From: Alcaligenes faecalis
GTDB lineage: Bacteria; Pseudomonadota; Gammaproteobacteria; Burkholderiales; Burkholderiaceae_B
NCBI RefSeq assembly: GCF_002443155.1
Contig: NZ_CP023667.1
Location: 2,294,001 to 2,358,000, forward strand
DNA length: 64,000 bases
Reading direction: 5' to 3'
A program made the translations under genes and the position numbers. Below the pieces are notes generated by a model that saw only the letters and a program-made list of their open reading frames with translations, ran no database searches and had not been told where the DNA came from. This document shows, piece by piece, positions 55,531 to 63,947 of this stretch; position 1 is the first letter of the stretch, and every line of letters begins with the position of its first letter.

Positions 55531-55678
55531 TCAGAATGCGACGACTGTTCGAGGCTTTGACGAATAAACCACAGTTTTTCGACATTGTTTCCAGCGGCAG
55601 GTTCAGGCCCGGCCTGCGGGGCGTTCGCCCATAGGTTCCTGCTATACTTTTTGAGCCTGCAACTTTTGATAGCTTTTT

Positions 55679-56290
55679 ATGAAACTTCTAGCTTCCCTCA
55701 CCAGCCCATACGCGCGCAAAGTGCGTGTTGTCATGGCGGAAAAAAAGCTCGACTACGAGCTGATTCTGGAGGATGTGTGGGCCGATGACAGCGATATTCT
55801 GAAACACAATCCACTGGGCAAAGTCCCCTGTCTGATTATGGATGATCAGGCAAGCTTGTTTGACTCCCGCGTGATCGTCGAGTATCTGGATACCCTCTCG
55901 CCCGTCGGCCGTCTGATTCCCCAAGCCGGACGTGATCGCGCTGCGGTTAAATGCTGGGAAGCCATTGCCGATGGCTTGCTTGATGCCTGCGTTGCCATCG
56001 TGGTGGAAAAACGCCGTCCCGAAGAAATGCGCCTGCCCGCCTGGATTGACCGCCAAAACAGCAAGATCACCGCCGCCCTGCAATCCATGAACAACACCTT
56101 GGGTGACCAGTCCTTTTGCATGGGCACCAGCTTTAGCCTGGCCGATATTGCCGTAGGCTGCGCACTGGGTTATCTGGATCTGCGCTTTCCTGAACTGGAC
56201 TGGCGCTCGCAGTACGGCAATCTGCAACGCCTGGATGAAAAACTCCAAGCGCGCCCCTCGTTTGCCAGCACCTTACCGCCTACGCAGTGA
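55679..56290 (+). CDS. Glutathione S-transferase family protein (YibF-like)
   Basis: 203 residues. N-terminal thioredoxin-like half with LASLTSPYARKVRVVMAEK (Ser/Tyr at the active site), NPLGKVPCLI (cis-Pro) and FDSRVIVEYLD; C-terminal helices with GTSFSLADIAVGCALGYL. Closest to YibF-type GSTs of unknown substrate. Divergent from purB, ended by a terminator. Confidence 0.9.
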   Translation: MKLLASLTSPYARKVRVVMAEKKLDYELILEDVWADDSDILKHNPLGKVPCLIMDDQASLFDSRVIVEYLDTLSPVGRLIPQAGRDRAAVKCWEAIADGLLDACVAIVVEKRRPEEMRLPAWIDRQNSKITAALQSMNNTLGDQSFCMGTSFSLADIAVGCALGYLDLRFPELDWRSQYGNLQRLDEKLQARPSFASTLPPTQ

Positions 56291-56312
56291 GCGTTGCACT
56301 AGCAAGCCAGGG

Positions 56313-56337
56313 CCCATTCTTTTGAATGGGTTTTTTT
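56313..56337 (+). terminator. Intrinsic terminator after the GST gene
   Basis: CCCATTC (56313-56319), loop TTTT, GAATGGG (56324-56330), T7. Confidence 0.88.
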
Positions 56338-56427
56338 ATGTCTGAAGAAGGGCCCGGAATTATGCTTGATGCTTGAACAAACCTGCGGCAACTCAGTATG
56401 GGAAGCGTATTGAGAGGCTCTGAAAGC

Positions 56428-56459
56428 AAAAAGGCAGACCCCTGGGTCTGCCTTTTTTT
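56428..56459. terminator. Terminator next to the TauE gene, possibly bidirectional
   Basis: GGCAGACCC (56433-56441) and GGGTCTGCC (56444-56452) with a tight loop; A5 on the left and T7 on the right allow termination from both sides. Confidence 0.88.
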
Positions 56460-56469
56460 ATTGCCTGAC

Positions 56470-57282
56470 TCAAGCCTGTGTGGTGGCCTGCGTAATCATG
56501 TAGATTGCCAGCACGGTCAACATGCCGGCAAAGATACGCTTGAGCGTCACCTGGTCAATTTTGTGGGCCAGGCTGGCGCCCAAGGGAGCCGTACAAATAC
56601 TGGTGGCCGAAACAATCAACAAGGCAGGCCAGTAGATAAAGCCAATCATCCCGGGATGGCTGCCGAAGGTGGCCTGTCCGGACCAGATATAGCCCACGCT
56701 ATTGGCCAGGGCGATGAAAAAGCCCAAGGCAGCCGAAGTAGCGACGGCCTGCCGAACGGGCACATTACCGCGCAACATGAAGGGCACGGACAAGAAGGCC
56801 CCGCCTGCGCCTAACAGACCTGAGACAAAGCCGATCAAGGCTCCCATGGCAGCAATCCAGAATGGAGCAGGCAGGGAGCGGCCTTGCACTGGGGCCGACT
56901 TGCGCGCCATTTTAGAGGCCGAATACAAGACGAACACACCGAACACAATCGCCAGCGCCGTGCTGTTGATCATGGCAAAAATCGCGCCGCCCGACAGCAG
57001 CCCGCCCACGATCAAACCGGGCACCATCACCTTGACCACGTCCCAACGGATGGCGCCATGTTTATGGTGCGCCCGCACACTGGACAAGGAAGTGAACAGA
57101 ATCGTGGCCATGGCCGTGGCAATGGACGCATGCACGGCCAGCTCTTGCGGCACACCAAACAGCGGCAGCAGGAAGGTCAGGAACGGCACCAGAATCATGC
57201 CCCCGCCAATCCCCAGCAGACCCGCGGCCAACCCGATACCGGCACCCAGCACCAGCAAACTGATGACAAGAATGGGATCCAT
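56470..57282 (-). CDS. TauE/SafE-family membrane exporter
   Basis: 270 residues with about eight membrane helices in two repeats: GIGLAAGLLGIGGGMILVPFL in the first and ALIGFVSGLLGAGGAFLSVPFML in the second. Family members move sulfoacetate, sulfite or other organosulfur anions out of, or carboxylates into, the cell. It begins 9 bp after the mnmA stop on the same strand, so it is probably co-transcribed with mnmA although no functional link is known. Confidence 0.88.
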   Translation of the reverse strand: MDPILVISLLVLGAGIGLAAGLLGIGGGMILVPFLTFLLPLFGVPQELAVHASIATAMATILFTSLSSVRAHHKHGAIRWDVVKVMVPGLIVGGLLSGGAIFAMINSTALAIVFGVFVLYSASKMARKSAPVQGRSLPAPFWIAAMGALIGFVSGLLGAGGAFLSVPFMLRGNVPVRQAVATSAALGFFIALANSVGYIWSGQATFGSHPGMIGFIYWPALLIVSATSICTAPLGASLAHKIDQVTLKRIFAGMLTVLAIYMITQATTQA

Positions 57283-57291
57283 GCCCGCCTC

Positions 57292-58407
57292 TTATTGAAT
57301 AATGCCGCCGCCCAGGCAGCGGTCACCGTCATACAGGACCACGGACTGGCCTGGAGTCACGGCCCATTGGGGCTGATCAAAATGCAGGGACAGGCTGTCG
57401 CCATCGGCAGCCAGGATCGTGCAGGCTGCATCGGCCTGGCGATAACGGGTCTTGGCATGAATCGGGCCCAGCGCTGGCGGATGGCCCGCTACCCAACTGG
57501 TCTGTTCAGCCTTCAATTCGGACTGCAGCAGCCACGGGTGATCGTGCCCTTGCACCACATACAGCGTGTTCGTGGCCAGATCCTTGCGGGCGGCATACCA
57601 GGCGTCGGCAGTACCGTCTTCGCGCTGCTTGCCCTTGACGCCACCAATGCCCAAACCCTTGCGCTGACCATAGGTGTGGAAAGCCAGGCCCACGTGCTGA
57701 CCCAGCACCTGCCCTTCTGGTGTCTTGATCGGACCGGGTTGAGTAGGCAGATAGCGATTCAGGAACTCGCGGAAAGGACGCTCGCCGATAAAGCAAATGC
57801 CAGTCGAGTCTTTTTTAGCCGCGTTGGGCAGCTTCAATTCCTCAGCAATACGGCGCACTTCCTGCTTGTTAATCTCGCCCAACGGGAACAAGGTGCGCGA
57901 CAGCTGCGCCTGGTTCAGGCGATGCAGAAAATAGCTTTGGTCTTTGGACGCATCCAGACCTTTCAACAGCTGATAGTCTGTACCGCCCCCAGCCATGGGC
58001 ACGCCACGCACACGGGCGTAATGGCCAGTGGCAATCCAGTCCGCACCCAAGGTCATGGCGTGGTCCAGAAAAGCCTTGAACTTGATTTCCGCATTGCACA
58101 GAACATCGGGATTCGGGGTGCGACCTGCCGAGTATTCCCGCAAGAACTCCGCAAACACGCGGTCTTTATATTCCGCAGCGAAGTTGACTGCCTCGATCTC
58201 GACCCCGACCAGATCGGCCACGCTGGCCGCATCCAGCCAATCCTGGCGCGAGGAGCAAAATTCGGAGTCATCGTCGTCTTCCCAGTTCTTCATGAACAGG
58301 CCCACGACTTCATAGCCTTGCTCTTTAAGCAGCCAGGCCGAGACAGAGGAGTCCACGCCGCCGGACATTCCGATAACGACGCGACCTTTTTTGGTGGAAA
58401 TAGTCAT
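57292..58407 (-). CDS. mnmA: tRNA-specific 2-thiouridylase MnmA
   Basis: 371 residues. ATP loop [17 protein letters not shown]; catalytic cysteines in [12 protein letters not shown] and [23 protein letters not shown] in the central domain; C-terminal beta barrel. Thiolates U34 of Lys, Glu and Gln tRNAs. ATG 58407 is the family start; an upstream in-frame start at 58446 adds 13 residues. A tRNA-Lys gene lies in the same window but is unlinked functionally by position. Confidence 0.95.
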   Translation of the reverse strand: MTISTKKGRVVIGMSGGVDSSVSAWLLKEQGYEVVGLFMKNWEDDDDSEFCSSRQDWLDAASVADLVGVEIEAVNFAAEYKDRVFAEFLREYSAGRTPNPDVLCNAEIKFKAFLDHAMTLGADWIATGHYARVRGVPMAGGGTDYQLLKGLDASKDQSYFLHRLNQAQLSRTLFPLGEINKQEVRRIAEELKLPNAAKKDSTGICFIGERPFREFLNRYLPTQPGPIKTPEGQVLGQHVGLAFHTYGQRKGLGIGGVKGKQREDGTADAWYAARKDLATNTLYVVQGHDHPWLLQSELKAEQTSWVAGHPPALGPIHAKTRYRQADAACTILAADGDSLSLHFDQPQWAVTPGQSVVLYDGDRCLGGGIIQ

Positions 58408-58561
58408 TGCAGTGATGGTGAGAGGTGTCGCAGCAGGCAGACCCATGGTCTGGCACGCACCTGACTAACTAAAAAAGGCATTGTACGCCTGCGCTGACGC
58501 ATGTACAGGCAGACACTGCCCACGGCTGGGGTTTATGGAAAACTGTGCTGCCCAGGACACA

Positions 58562-58593
58562 AATAAAAAGCCCGAACACGCGGTCCGGGCTTT
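58562..58593 (-). terminator. Intrinsic terminator after the D-lactate-dehydrogenase-like gene
   Basis: On the minus strand AAAGCCCG, 11-nt loop, CGGGCTTT and a U-rich tail; arms at 58567-58574 and 58586-58593. Confidence 0.85.
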
Positions 58594-58623
58594 CAGGGCG
58601 GCTCAAGTGTGGCTCAAGCGCGA

Positions 58624-60045
58624 TCAGTCCAGAGGACGCGGGGGCAACATCTTGCCAGGGTTCATGATGTTGTGAGGGTCCAGCGCCTGCTTGATGCTGC
58701 TCATCACATCCAGTGCATCCTGACCGTGCTCGGCCAACATGAACTCCATCTTGTGCAAGCCCACACCGTGCTCGCCGGTACATGTACCTTGCATGGCAAT
58801 GGCACGCTCTACCAGACGATGGTTCAAGCGCTCGGACTCGTCCCACTCTTCCTGGCTATCGGCATCCAGCAGCATCAGAACGTGGAAGTTGCCATCACCC
58901 ACGTGACCCACGATGGTGTACGGGAACGGAGCCTGATCCATATCGGCCGCGGTTTGCGCCACACACTCTGCCAACGCGGAGATAGGCACACAAACGTCCG
59001 TGGTGCTGGAACGACAGCCGGGACGCAGTTGCAAACCGGCAAAATAGGCGTTGTGTCGGGCCGTCCACAAGCGGGAACGATCCTCGGCCTTGTCAGCCCA
59101 TTCAAAGTCCATGCCACCGTTTTCACGGGTAATTTCCTGAACCACCTGAGCCTGTTCCTGCACACCGCTGGGGCTGCCGTGGAATTCAAACAGCAACAGG
59201 GGCGATTCTTTCAGCGTCAGCTTGCTGTAGGCATTGGTGGCACGTACGGCGGCCGTATCCATGAACTCAACGCGCGCAATCGGAATACCCATTTGAATGA
59301 CCTCGATCACGCTTTGCACGGCAGAGCGCAGATCGGGGAAATTACAGATGGCGGCAGAAATGGCTTCGGGTTGCGGGTACAGACGCACCGTCACTTCGGT
59401 GATGATGCCCAGCGTGCCTTCGCTACCGATGAACAAGCGGGTCAGGTCGTACCCGGCGGAGGATTTCTTGGCTCGGTTAGCCGTATCGATAATGCGGCCG
59501 TCTGCCGTGACGACCTTCAGGGTCAGGACGTTTTCACGCATGGTGCCGTAACGCACGGCATTGGTACCGGAGGCACGGGTTGCAGCCATCCCGCCCAGGC
59601 TGGCATCCGCACCGGGATCGATGGGGAAGAACAAGCCCGTATCACGGATATGCTCGTTCAAGGCCATGCGTGTCACGCCAGCTTGCACTGTGGCGGTGAA
59701 GTCTTCGGCATTAATCGCCACGATCTCATCCATGCCGGACAAGTCCAGGCTGACGCCACCTTGAATTGCCAGGAAATGCCCTTCCAGGGAGGAGCCGGCC
59801 CCGTAAGGGATCAGGGGAACATGATGCTCATGACAATGACGTGCCACCCAGGCTACTTCTTCTGTGCTGCGAGCAAAAACAACCACATCAGGCAGCATGG
59901 GTGGATACGGCGACTCATCCCGTCCATGGTGTTCACGCACAGCGTGAGAAAGCGAGCACCGCTCTTGGAACTGAGCCTGCAAGGCTTCTACAAAACCTTC
60001 AGGTAAAGGGCGCCGCGCTAGATCGGCATGACCGGGAGCATTCAT
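58624..60045 (-). CDS. FAD-linked D-lactate/2-hydroxyacid dehydrogenase (DLD/GlcD family)
   Basis: 473 residues. FAD-binding type 4 domain: HHVPLIPYGAGSSLEGHF and DPGADASLGGMAATRASGTNAVRYG. C-terminal FAD-oxidase domain with metal/substrate residues VGHVGDGNFHVLM and CTGEHGVGLHKMEFM. Oxidises D-lactate or a related 2-hydroxy acid, passing electrons to cytochrome c or quinone. ATG 60045 has GGA at good spacing; ATG 60051 two codons earlier is possible. It lies 26 bp downstream of the DAHP synthase gene and may share its attenuated transcript. Confidence 0.88.
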   Translation of the reverse strand: MNAPGHADLARRPLPEGFVEALQAQFQERCSLSHAVREHHGRDESPYPPMLPDVVVFARSTEEVAWVARHCHEHHVPLIPYGAGSSLEGHFLAIQGGVSLDLSGMDEIVAINAEDFTATVQAGVTRMALNEHIRDTGLFFPIDPGADASLGGMAATRASGTNAVRYGTMRENVLTLKVVTADGRIIDTANRAKKSSAGYDLTRLFIGSEGTLGIITEVTVRLYPQPEAISAAICNFPDLRSAVQSVIEVIQMGIPIARVEFMDTAAVRATNAYSKLTLKESPLLLFEFHGSPSGVQEQAQVVQEITRENGGMDFEWADKAEDRSRLWTARHNAYFAGLQLRPGCRSSTTDVCVPISALAECVAQTAADMDQAPFPYTIVGHVGDGNFHVLMLLDADSQEEWDESERLNHRLVERAIAMQGTCTGEHGVGLHKMEFMLAEHGQDALDVMSSIKQALDPHNIMNPGKMLPPRPLD

Positions 60046-60071
60046 GAGCATTCCAAAAAGGCAAAACCCTA

Positions 60072-61163
60072 TTATGAGTGGCTAAGTGCCCCCTCTTCAA
60101 GAGCGACTCGTGCCTGGCGACGCTGACGCACCGCTTCAGCCAGTTTTTCCAGAACCACCACGGTGTCATCCCAATCGATGCAACCATCGGTAATGCTTTG
60201 GCCGTAGGTCAAAGGCTTGCCTTCCACCACGTCCTGACGACCGCCTACCAGATGGCTTTCGATCATCACGCCGCAGATACGCATATCGCCGCCCGAGATC
60301 TGACCGGCCACATCGGCCAGCACTTCGGGCTGACGGCGGTAGTCTTTATTGCTGTTGGCGTGGCTGGCATCGACCATCACACGCGGCACCATGCCAGCCT
60401 TGATCATGGCCTGGCTGGTTGCCTCAACGTTTTCAGCATCGTAGTTCGGTGTCTTGCCGCCGCGCAGAATCACGTGGCAATCGTTATTACCCACGGTGGA
60501 CACAATGGCGGAGTGACCACCCTTGGTGACCGACAGGAAATGGTGTGGCTGGGAAGCGGCCTTGATCGCGTCCAGAGCAATACGGATATTGCCATCCGTG
60601 CCATTTTTGAAGCCGACGGGGCAGGACAACCCGGAGGACAGTTCGCGGTGAACCTGGCTCTCTGTCGTGCGAGCACCAATGGCGCCCCAGGAAACCAGAT
60701 CGGCAATGTACTGGGGAGTAATCATGTCCAGGAATTCGCAACCAGCGGGCAAATCCAGCTGGTTCACGGCCAGCAGCAATTCACGCGCGGTACGCAAGCC
60801 CTGATTGATGTTGAAGCTGCCATCCATGAAGGGGTCGTTGATCAGCCCTTTCCAGCCCACGGTGGTACGTGGCTTTTCGAAGTACACACGCATCACGATT
60901 TCCAGCTCGGGCGCAAAGCGCTTGCGCTCCACCGTCAAACGGCGGGCGTAGTCCATTGCGGCTTCAGTATCGTGAATGGAACAAGGGCCCACCACGACCA
61001 CCAGACGATCATCCCGTTCGTGAAGGATTTTGTGAATGCTGCGGCGTGCCTTGTGAACCGTAGTCGAGACAGCAGAGGTACACGGGAACTCGCGCATCAC
61101 ATGGGATGGGGGAGACAGCTCCTTAATTTCACGAATCCGTAAATCATCAGTATTGTGCGACAC
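60072..61163 (-). CDS. aroG: DAHP synthase, class I (AroG type)
   Basis: 363 residues. Condenses phosphoenolpyruvate and erythrose 4-phosphate, the first step of the shikimate pathway. Motifs: VVVGPCSIHD, FEKPRTTVGWKGLINDP, FLDMITPQYIADLVSWGAIGARTTESQ in part, SCPVGFKNGTDG, VDASHANS and GVMIESHLVGG. Overall closest to the Phe-sensitive E. coli AroG. The start is GTG 61163 with GGAG seven bases before it. Upstream is a Phe/Tyr-rich leader peptide and terminator, so expression is likely controlled by attenuation in addition to allosteric feedback. Confidence 0.95.
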   Translation of the reverse strand: MSHNTDDLRIREIKELSPPSHVMREFPCTSAVSTTVHKARRSIHKILHERDDRLVVVVGPCSIHDTEAAMDYARRLTVERKRFAPELEIVMRVYFEKPRTTVGWKGLINDPFMDGSFNINQGLRTARELLLAVNQLDLPAGCEFLDMITPQYIADLVSWGAIGARTTESQVHRELSSGLSCPVGFKNGTDGNIRIALDAIKAASQPHHFLSVTKGGHSAIVSTVGNNDCHVILRGGKTPNYDAENVEATSQAMIKAGMVPRVMVDASHANSNKDYRRQPEVLADVAGQISGGDMRICGVMIESHLVGGRQDVVEGKPLTYGQSITDGCIDWDDTVVVLEKLAEAVRQRRQARVALEEGALSHS

Positions 61164-61202
61164 GATTGAACTCCAGTTGGTTTGCCAGGTCCGGGGGCAA
61201 AC

Positions 61203-61236
61203 GAAAAAAAAGCCGCCCGGACAATGCTGGCGGCTT
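61203..61236 (-). terminator. Attenuator terminator upstream of aroG
   Basis: On the minus strand AAGCCGCC (61236-61229), 11-nt loop, GGCGGCTT (61217-61210) and eight U (61211-61204). It ends 40 bases before the aroG GTG. Its 5' arm (CCGCCAGC, 61233-61226) can instead pair with GCTGGTGG (61293-61286) in the leader, one G-U pair included, giving the alternative antiterminator. Confidence 0.88.
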
Positions 61237-61253
61237 ATTTCAGGATTTGGGTC

Positions 61254-61346
61254 TTACTTGTGTTTGGTGCAACCCGTCCTTTCCTCCACCAGCGGCATCG
61301 GAAAAGCATAAAAATAAAAGAAGAAAACGGGGGTTGCGAAAGTCAT
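61254..61346 (-). CDS. Phe/Tyr-rich leader peptide of the aroG attenuator
   Basis: 30 codons, ATG 61346 to TAA 61254, preceded by AGGA eight bases upstream. Residues 8-15 read FFFYFYAF, seven aromatic of eight, followed by PMPLVEERTGCTKHK. Codons 4-6 contain GCAACCC (61337-61331), which can pair with GGGTTGC (61275-61269) in codons 24-26; a ribosome stalled on the aromatic codons would cover the first arm and free the antiterminator segment at 61293-61286. The design equals pheL-type leaders but controls the first, not a late, aromatic enzyme. Too short for standard gene finding. Confidence 0.87.
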   Translation of the reverse strand: MTFATPVFFFYFYAFPMPLVEERTGCTKHK

Positions 61347-61651
61347 GGGAAAAATCCTAACACAGTTCCGGACGCGCCGCCAACAAAACCAGCAAGATTC
61401 ATCCACAAAAACGCAGAACAACAAAATATTTATACTAACAAGACCCTAAAAAATACCACCAAACGAAACAATCATTTCGTTTAGCGTTTTTTATTGGCCC
61501 TTTTGTTTCGTGTTATCGCGAAAAACCACGATAAATCGTTTAGATGGCTTGTTTGTCTTATTTTTACATCTACATACAAACCTGATCACTATCTGTCCTG
61601 CGCAGAGGGAAAAGGGCCAGAACACAGGGTTCTGGCCCTTAGCTGCCTAAT
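61347..61651. other. Promoter region upstream of the aroG leader
   Basis: About 300 bp, AT-rich. On the minus strand a TATAAA (about 61435-61430) could be the -10. AAACGAAA (61461-61468) and TTTCGTTT (61475-61482) form an inverted repeat with a 6-bp gap; TTGTTTCGT follows at about 61503-61511; TTATCG (61513-61518) / CGATAA (61529-61534) form another small dyad. The cstA-ybdD terminator closes the right end. No gene is supported. Confidence 0.5.
61609..61640 (-). terminator. Intrinsic terminator of the cstA-ybdD operon
   Basis: On the minus strand AAGGGCCAGAAC, 5-nt loop, GTTCTGGCCCTT followed by TTCCC; arms at 61612-61623 and 61629-61640. Strong stem, weak U tract. Confidence 0.82.
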
Positions 61652-61882
61652 TTAGCAGCACGCTATCCGCCCTTTTCCGCCATAACGAGCTTGCTGTCGC
61701 TCGCGGAAAAACTCGGCGTACTCCATCGGTTTCTGATCGGGGTGATTTACCCGCATATGATTCAGATAGGTTTCATAATCAGGCACGCCCACCATCAGGC
61801 GCAAGGTTGTGGCCAGATAACGCCCGGTACCCCGCCCTGCCTGGGCACTGCGCGAGATGGCTCCTGTCAATAAGCCTTTCAT
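61652..61882 (-). CDS. YbdD/YjiX-family small protein (DUF466)
   Basis: 76 residues. Family features: GVPDYETYLNHMRVNHPDQKPM and EYAEFFRERQQARYGG, ending with a Cys pair (RIACC). These proteins always accompany CstA/BtsT-type carbon-starvation transporters and are needed for their function in E. coli. It starts one base after the cstA stop, with AGGAG inside the end of cstA, so the two are coupled. Confidence 0.92.
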   Translation of the reverse strand: MKGLLTGAISRSAQAGRGTGRYLATTLRLMVGVPDYETYLNHMRVNHPDQKPMEYAEFFRERQQARYGGKGRIACC

Positions 61883-61883
61883 A

Positions 61884-63947
61884 TCAAGCTCCTGCTGCCG
61901 CTTGAGCCGGCAATGACTCGTAGGGAGTCTCGGCAGAATGCGGCTCTGTGCTGCAGCGCGCTTTCAACACGCAACGGATGCCAAAGAACACCATGCTCAA
62001 GACCACGAAAATGAACAGACCGCACAAGGTGGAGTTCACGTAATCGTTAAAAATAACCTGCTGCATCTGCTCCAGTGATTTGGCCGGTGCCATGACGGTT
62101 TGTTCCGCCAGACCCTGCTGGTACACCTTGGCATGGGCCAAAAAGCCGATCTTGGGATCGGGGTGGAACATTTTCTGAAAGCCCGCCACCAGCGTGCAAA
62201 TCAGCAGCCAGATAGTGGGAACCACGGTCACCCAGGCGTAGCGGTCTTTCTTCATCTTGAAGAGCACCACCGTACCCAGGACCAACGCCACCGCTGCCAG
62301 CATCTGGTTGGCGATACCAAACAAAGGCCACAAGGTATTGATGCCGCCCAGCGGATCGACCACGCCCTGATACAGGAAGTAGCCCCACGCCGCCACGCAC
62401 AAGGAAGTGGCAATCAAGTTGGCAACCAGGGACTCCGTACGCCGCAAGCCTGGTACAAAGGTGCCCATCAAGTCTTGCAGCATGAAGCGACCCGCACGAG
62501 TACCGGCATCTACTGCCGTCAGAATGAACAGCGCTTCAAACAAAATGGCAAAGTGGTACCAGAAGCTCATCATCGCAGGCCCGCCGATGACGTTGTGCAA
62601 GATGAAGGCCATACCCACGGCCAAGGTAGGTGCGCCACCGGCACGGGAAATAATGCTGTTTTCGCCCACGTCGCTGGCCATTTGGGTCAGATCGGCGGGT
62701 GTAATCAGAAAGCCCCAACTGGACACCACTTGTGCGGCCTGTTCAGGCGTGGTGCCAATCAAGGCGGCCGGGCTGTTCATGGCGTAGTAAATGCCGGGCT
62801 CGATCACGCAGGCGGCGACCAACGCCATGATGGCGACGAAGGATTCCATCAGCATGCCGCCATAACCGATATAACGTGCCTGGGTTTCGTTCTCGATCAT
62901 CTTGGGTGTGGTGCCCGAGGAAATCAAGGCGTGGAAACCGGACACGGCACCGCAAGCAATGGTGATGAACAGGAAGGGGAACAAGCTGCCGGACCAGACC
63001 GGCCCTGTGCCATCAATGAATTTGGTGGTCGCTGGCATTTTCAGCTCGGGTGCCACGATCACAATCCCGATGGCCAGACCCACAATGGTGCCGATTTTCA
63101 GAAAAGTGGACAGATAGTCACGCGGAGCCAGCAACAACCACACAGGCAGCACGGCGGCAATAAAGCCGTAAATGATCAGCGCCCAGGTCAGCTCTTCGCC
63201 ATTCAAAGTGAAGAACGGCCCCCAGCTTGGGTGCGCAGCCACATCCTGACCATAGACAATGGCGGCCAGCAGAAAGATCAGCCCGATCACCGAGACCTCG
63301 CCAATACGGCCCGGCCTCAGGAAGCGCAGATAAATCCCCATGAAAATGGCCAGCGGAATCGTCGCTGCCACCGTAAAGGTGCCCCACGGTGAGTTGATCA
63401 GGGCCTTGACCACAATCAGCGCCAGCACAGCCAGGATGATAACCATGATCATGAAGGCGCCAAACAACGCAATCACACCGGGCACCGTGCCCAGTTCGGA
63501 CTTGATCAGATCCCCCAGCGAGCGCCCGTCGCGGCGCATGGAGATGAACAAAACGGTAAAGTCCTGCACCGCCCCCGCAAACACCACACCGGCCAGAATC
63601 CAGAGCATACCGGGCAGATAACCCATTTGCGCAGCCAGCACCGGCCCGACCAAGGGGCCCGCGCCTGCAATCGCCGCGAAGTGGTGCCCAAAGAGCACAT
63701 GCTTATTGGTCGGTACATAGTCCAGACCATCGTTATGACGCCAGGCAGGCGTCATGCGGGTGGCGTCCAGCTCAAAGACCTTACGAGCAATGAAACGGCT
63801 GTAGTAACGATAGGCAATCAAATAGACGCAGACTGCGGCGACTACGATCCATAGAGCATTGATGCTCTCCCCCCGGCTTAGCGCCACCGTTCCCAGGGCA
63901 AAGGCCCCCAGCACCGCAACCAGCACCCAAATCAGATGCTGTTTCAT
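61884..63947 (-). CDS. cstA: Carbon-starvation/pyruvate transporter CstA family
   Basis: 687 residues, about 16-18 membrane helices. Conserved blocks: NDGLDYVPTNKHVLFGHHFAAIAGAGPLVGPVLAAQMGYLPG is recognisable across 95-140, and LFEALFILTAVDAGTRAGRFMLQDLMG near the C-terminal half. CstA and its relative BtsT import pyruvate and perhaps peptides when carbon is short. I chose ATG 63947 (MKQHLIWVLV); ATG 63971 has a stronger GGAGG at short spacing and adds eight residues, so both are possible. Operon with the YbdD gene. Confidence 0.93.
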   Translation of the reverse strand: MKQHLIWVLVAVLGAFALGTVALSRGESINALWIVVAAVCVYLIAYRYYSRFIARKVFELDATRMTPAWRHNDGLDYVPTNKHVLFGHHFAAIAGAGPLVGPVLAAQMGYLPGMLWILAGVVFAGAVQDFTVLFISMRRDGRSLGDLIKSELGTVPGVIALFGAFMIMVIILAVLALIVVKALINSPWGTFTVAATIPLAIFMGIYLRFLRPGRIGEVSVIGLIFLLAAIVYGQDVAAHPSWGPFFTLNGEELTWALIIYGFIAAVLPVWLLLAPRDYLSTFLKIGTIVGLAIGIVIVAPELKMPATTKFIDGTGPVWSGSLFPFLFITIACGAVSGFHALISSGTTPKMIENETQARYIGYGGMLMESFVAIMALVAACVIEPGIYYAMNSPAALIGTTPEQAAQVVSSWGFLITPADLTQMASDVGENSIISRAGGAPTLAVGMAFILHNVIGGPAMMSFWYHFAILFEALFILTAVDAGTRAGRFMLQDLMGTFVPGLRRTESLVANLIATSLCVAAWGYFLYQGVVDPLGGINTLWPLFGIANQMLAAVALVLGTVVLFKMKKDRYAWVTVVPTIWLLICTLVAGFQKMFHPDPKIGFLAHAKVYQQGLAEQTVMAPAKSLEQMQQVIFNDYVNSTLCGLFIFVVLSMVFFGIRCVLKARCSTEPHSAETPYESLPAQAAAGA

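Noticed and set aside
56884..58464. Very long plus-strand open frame (over 500 codons) across tauE and mnmA
   Set aside because: It lies wholly antisense to two genes with clear motifs; long antisense frames are common in GC-rich DNA. Similar long antisense frames at 62100-63392, 44870-46174 and 58609-60006 were dropped for the same reason.
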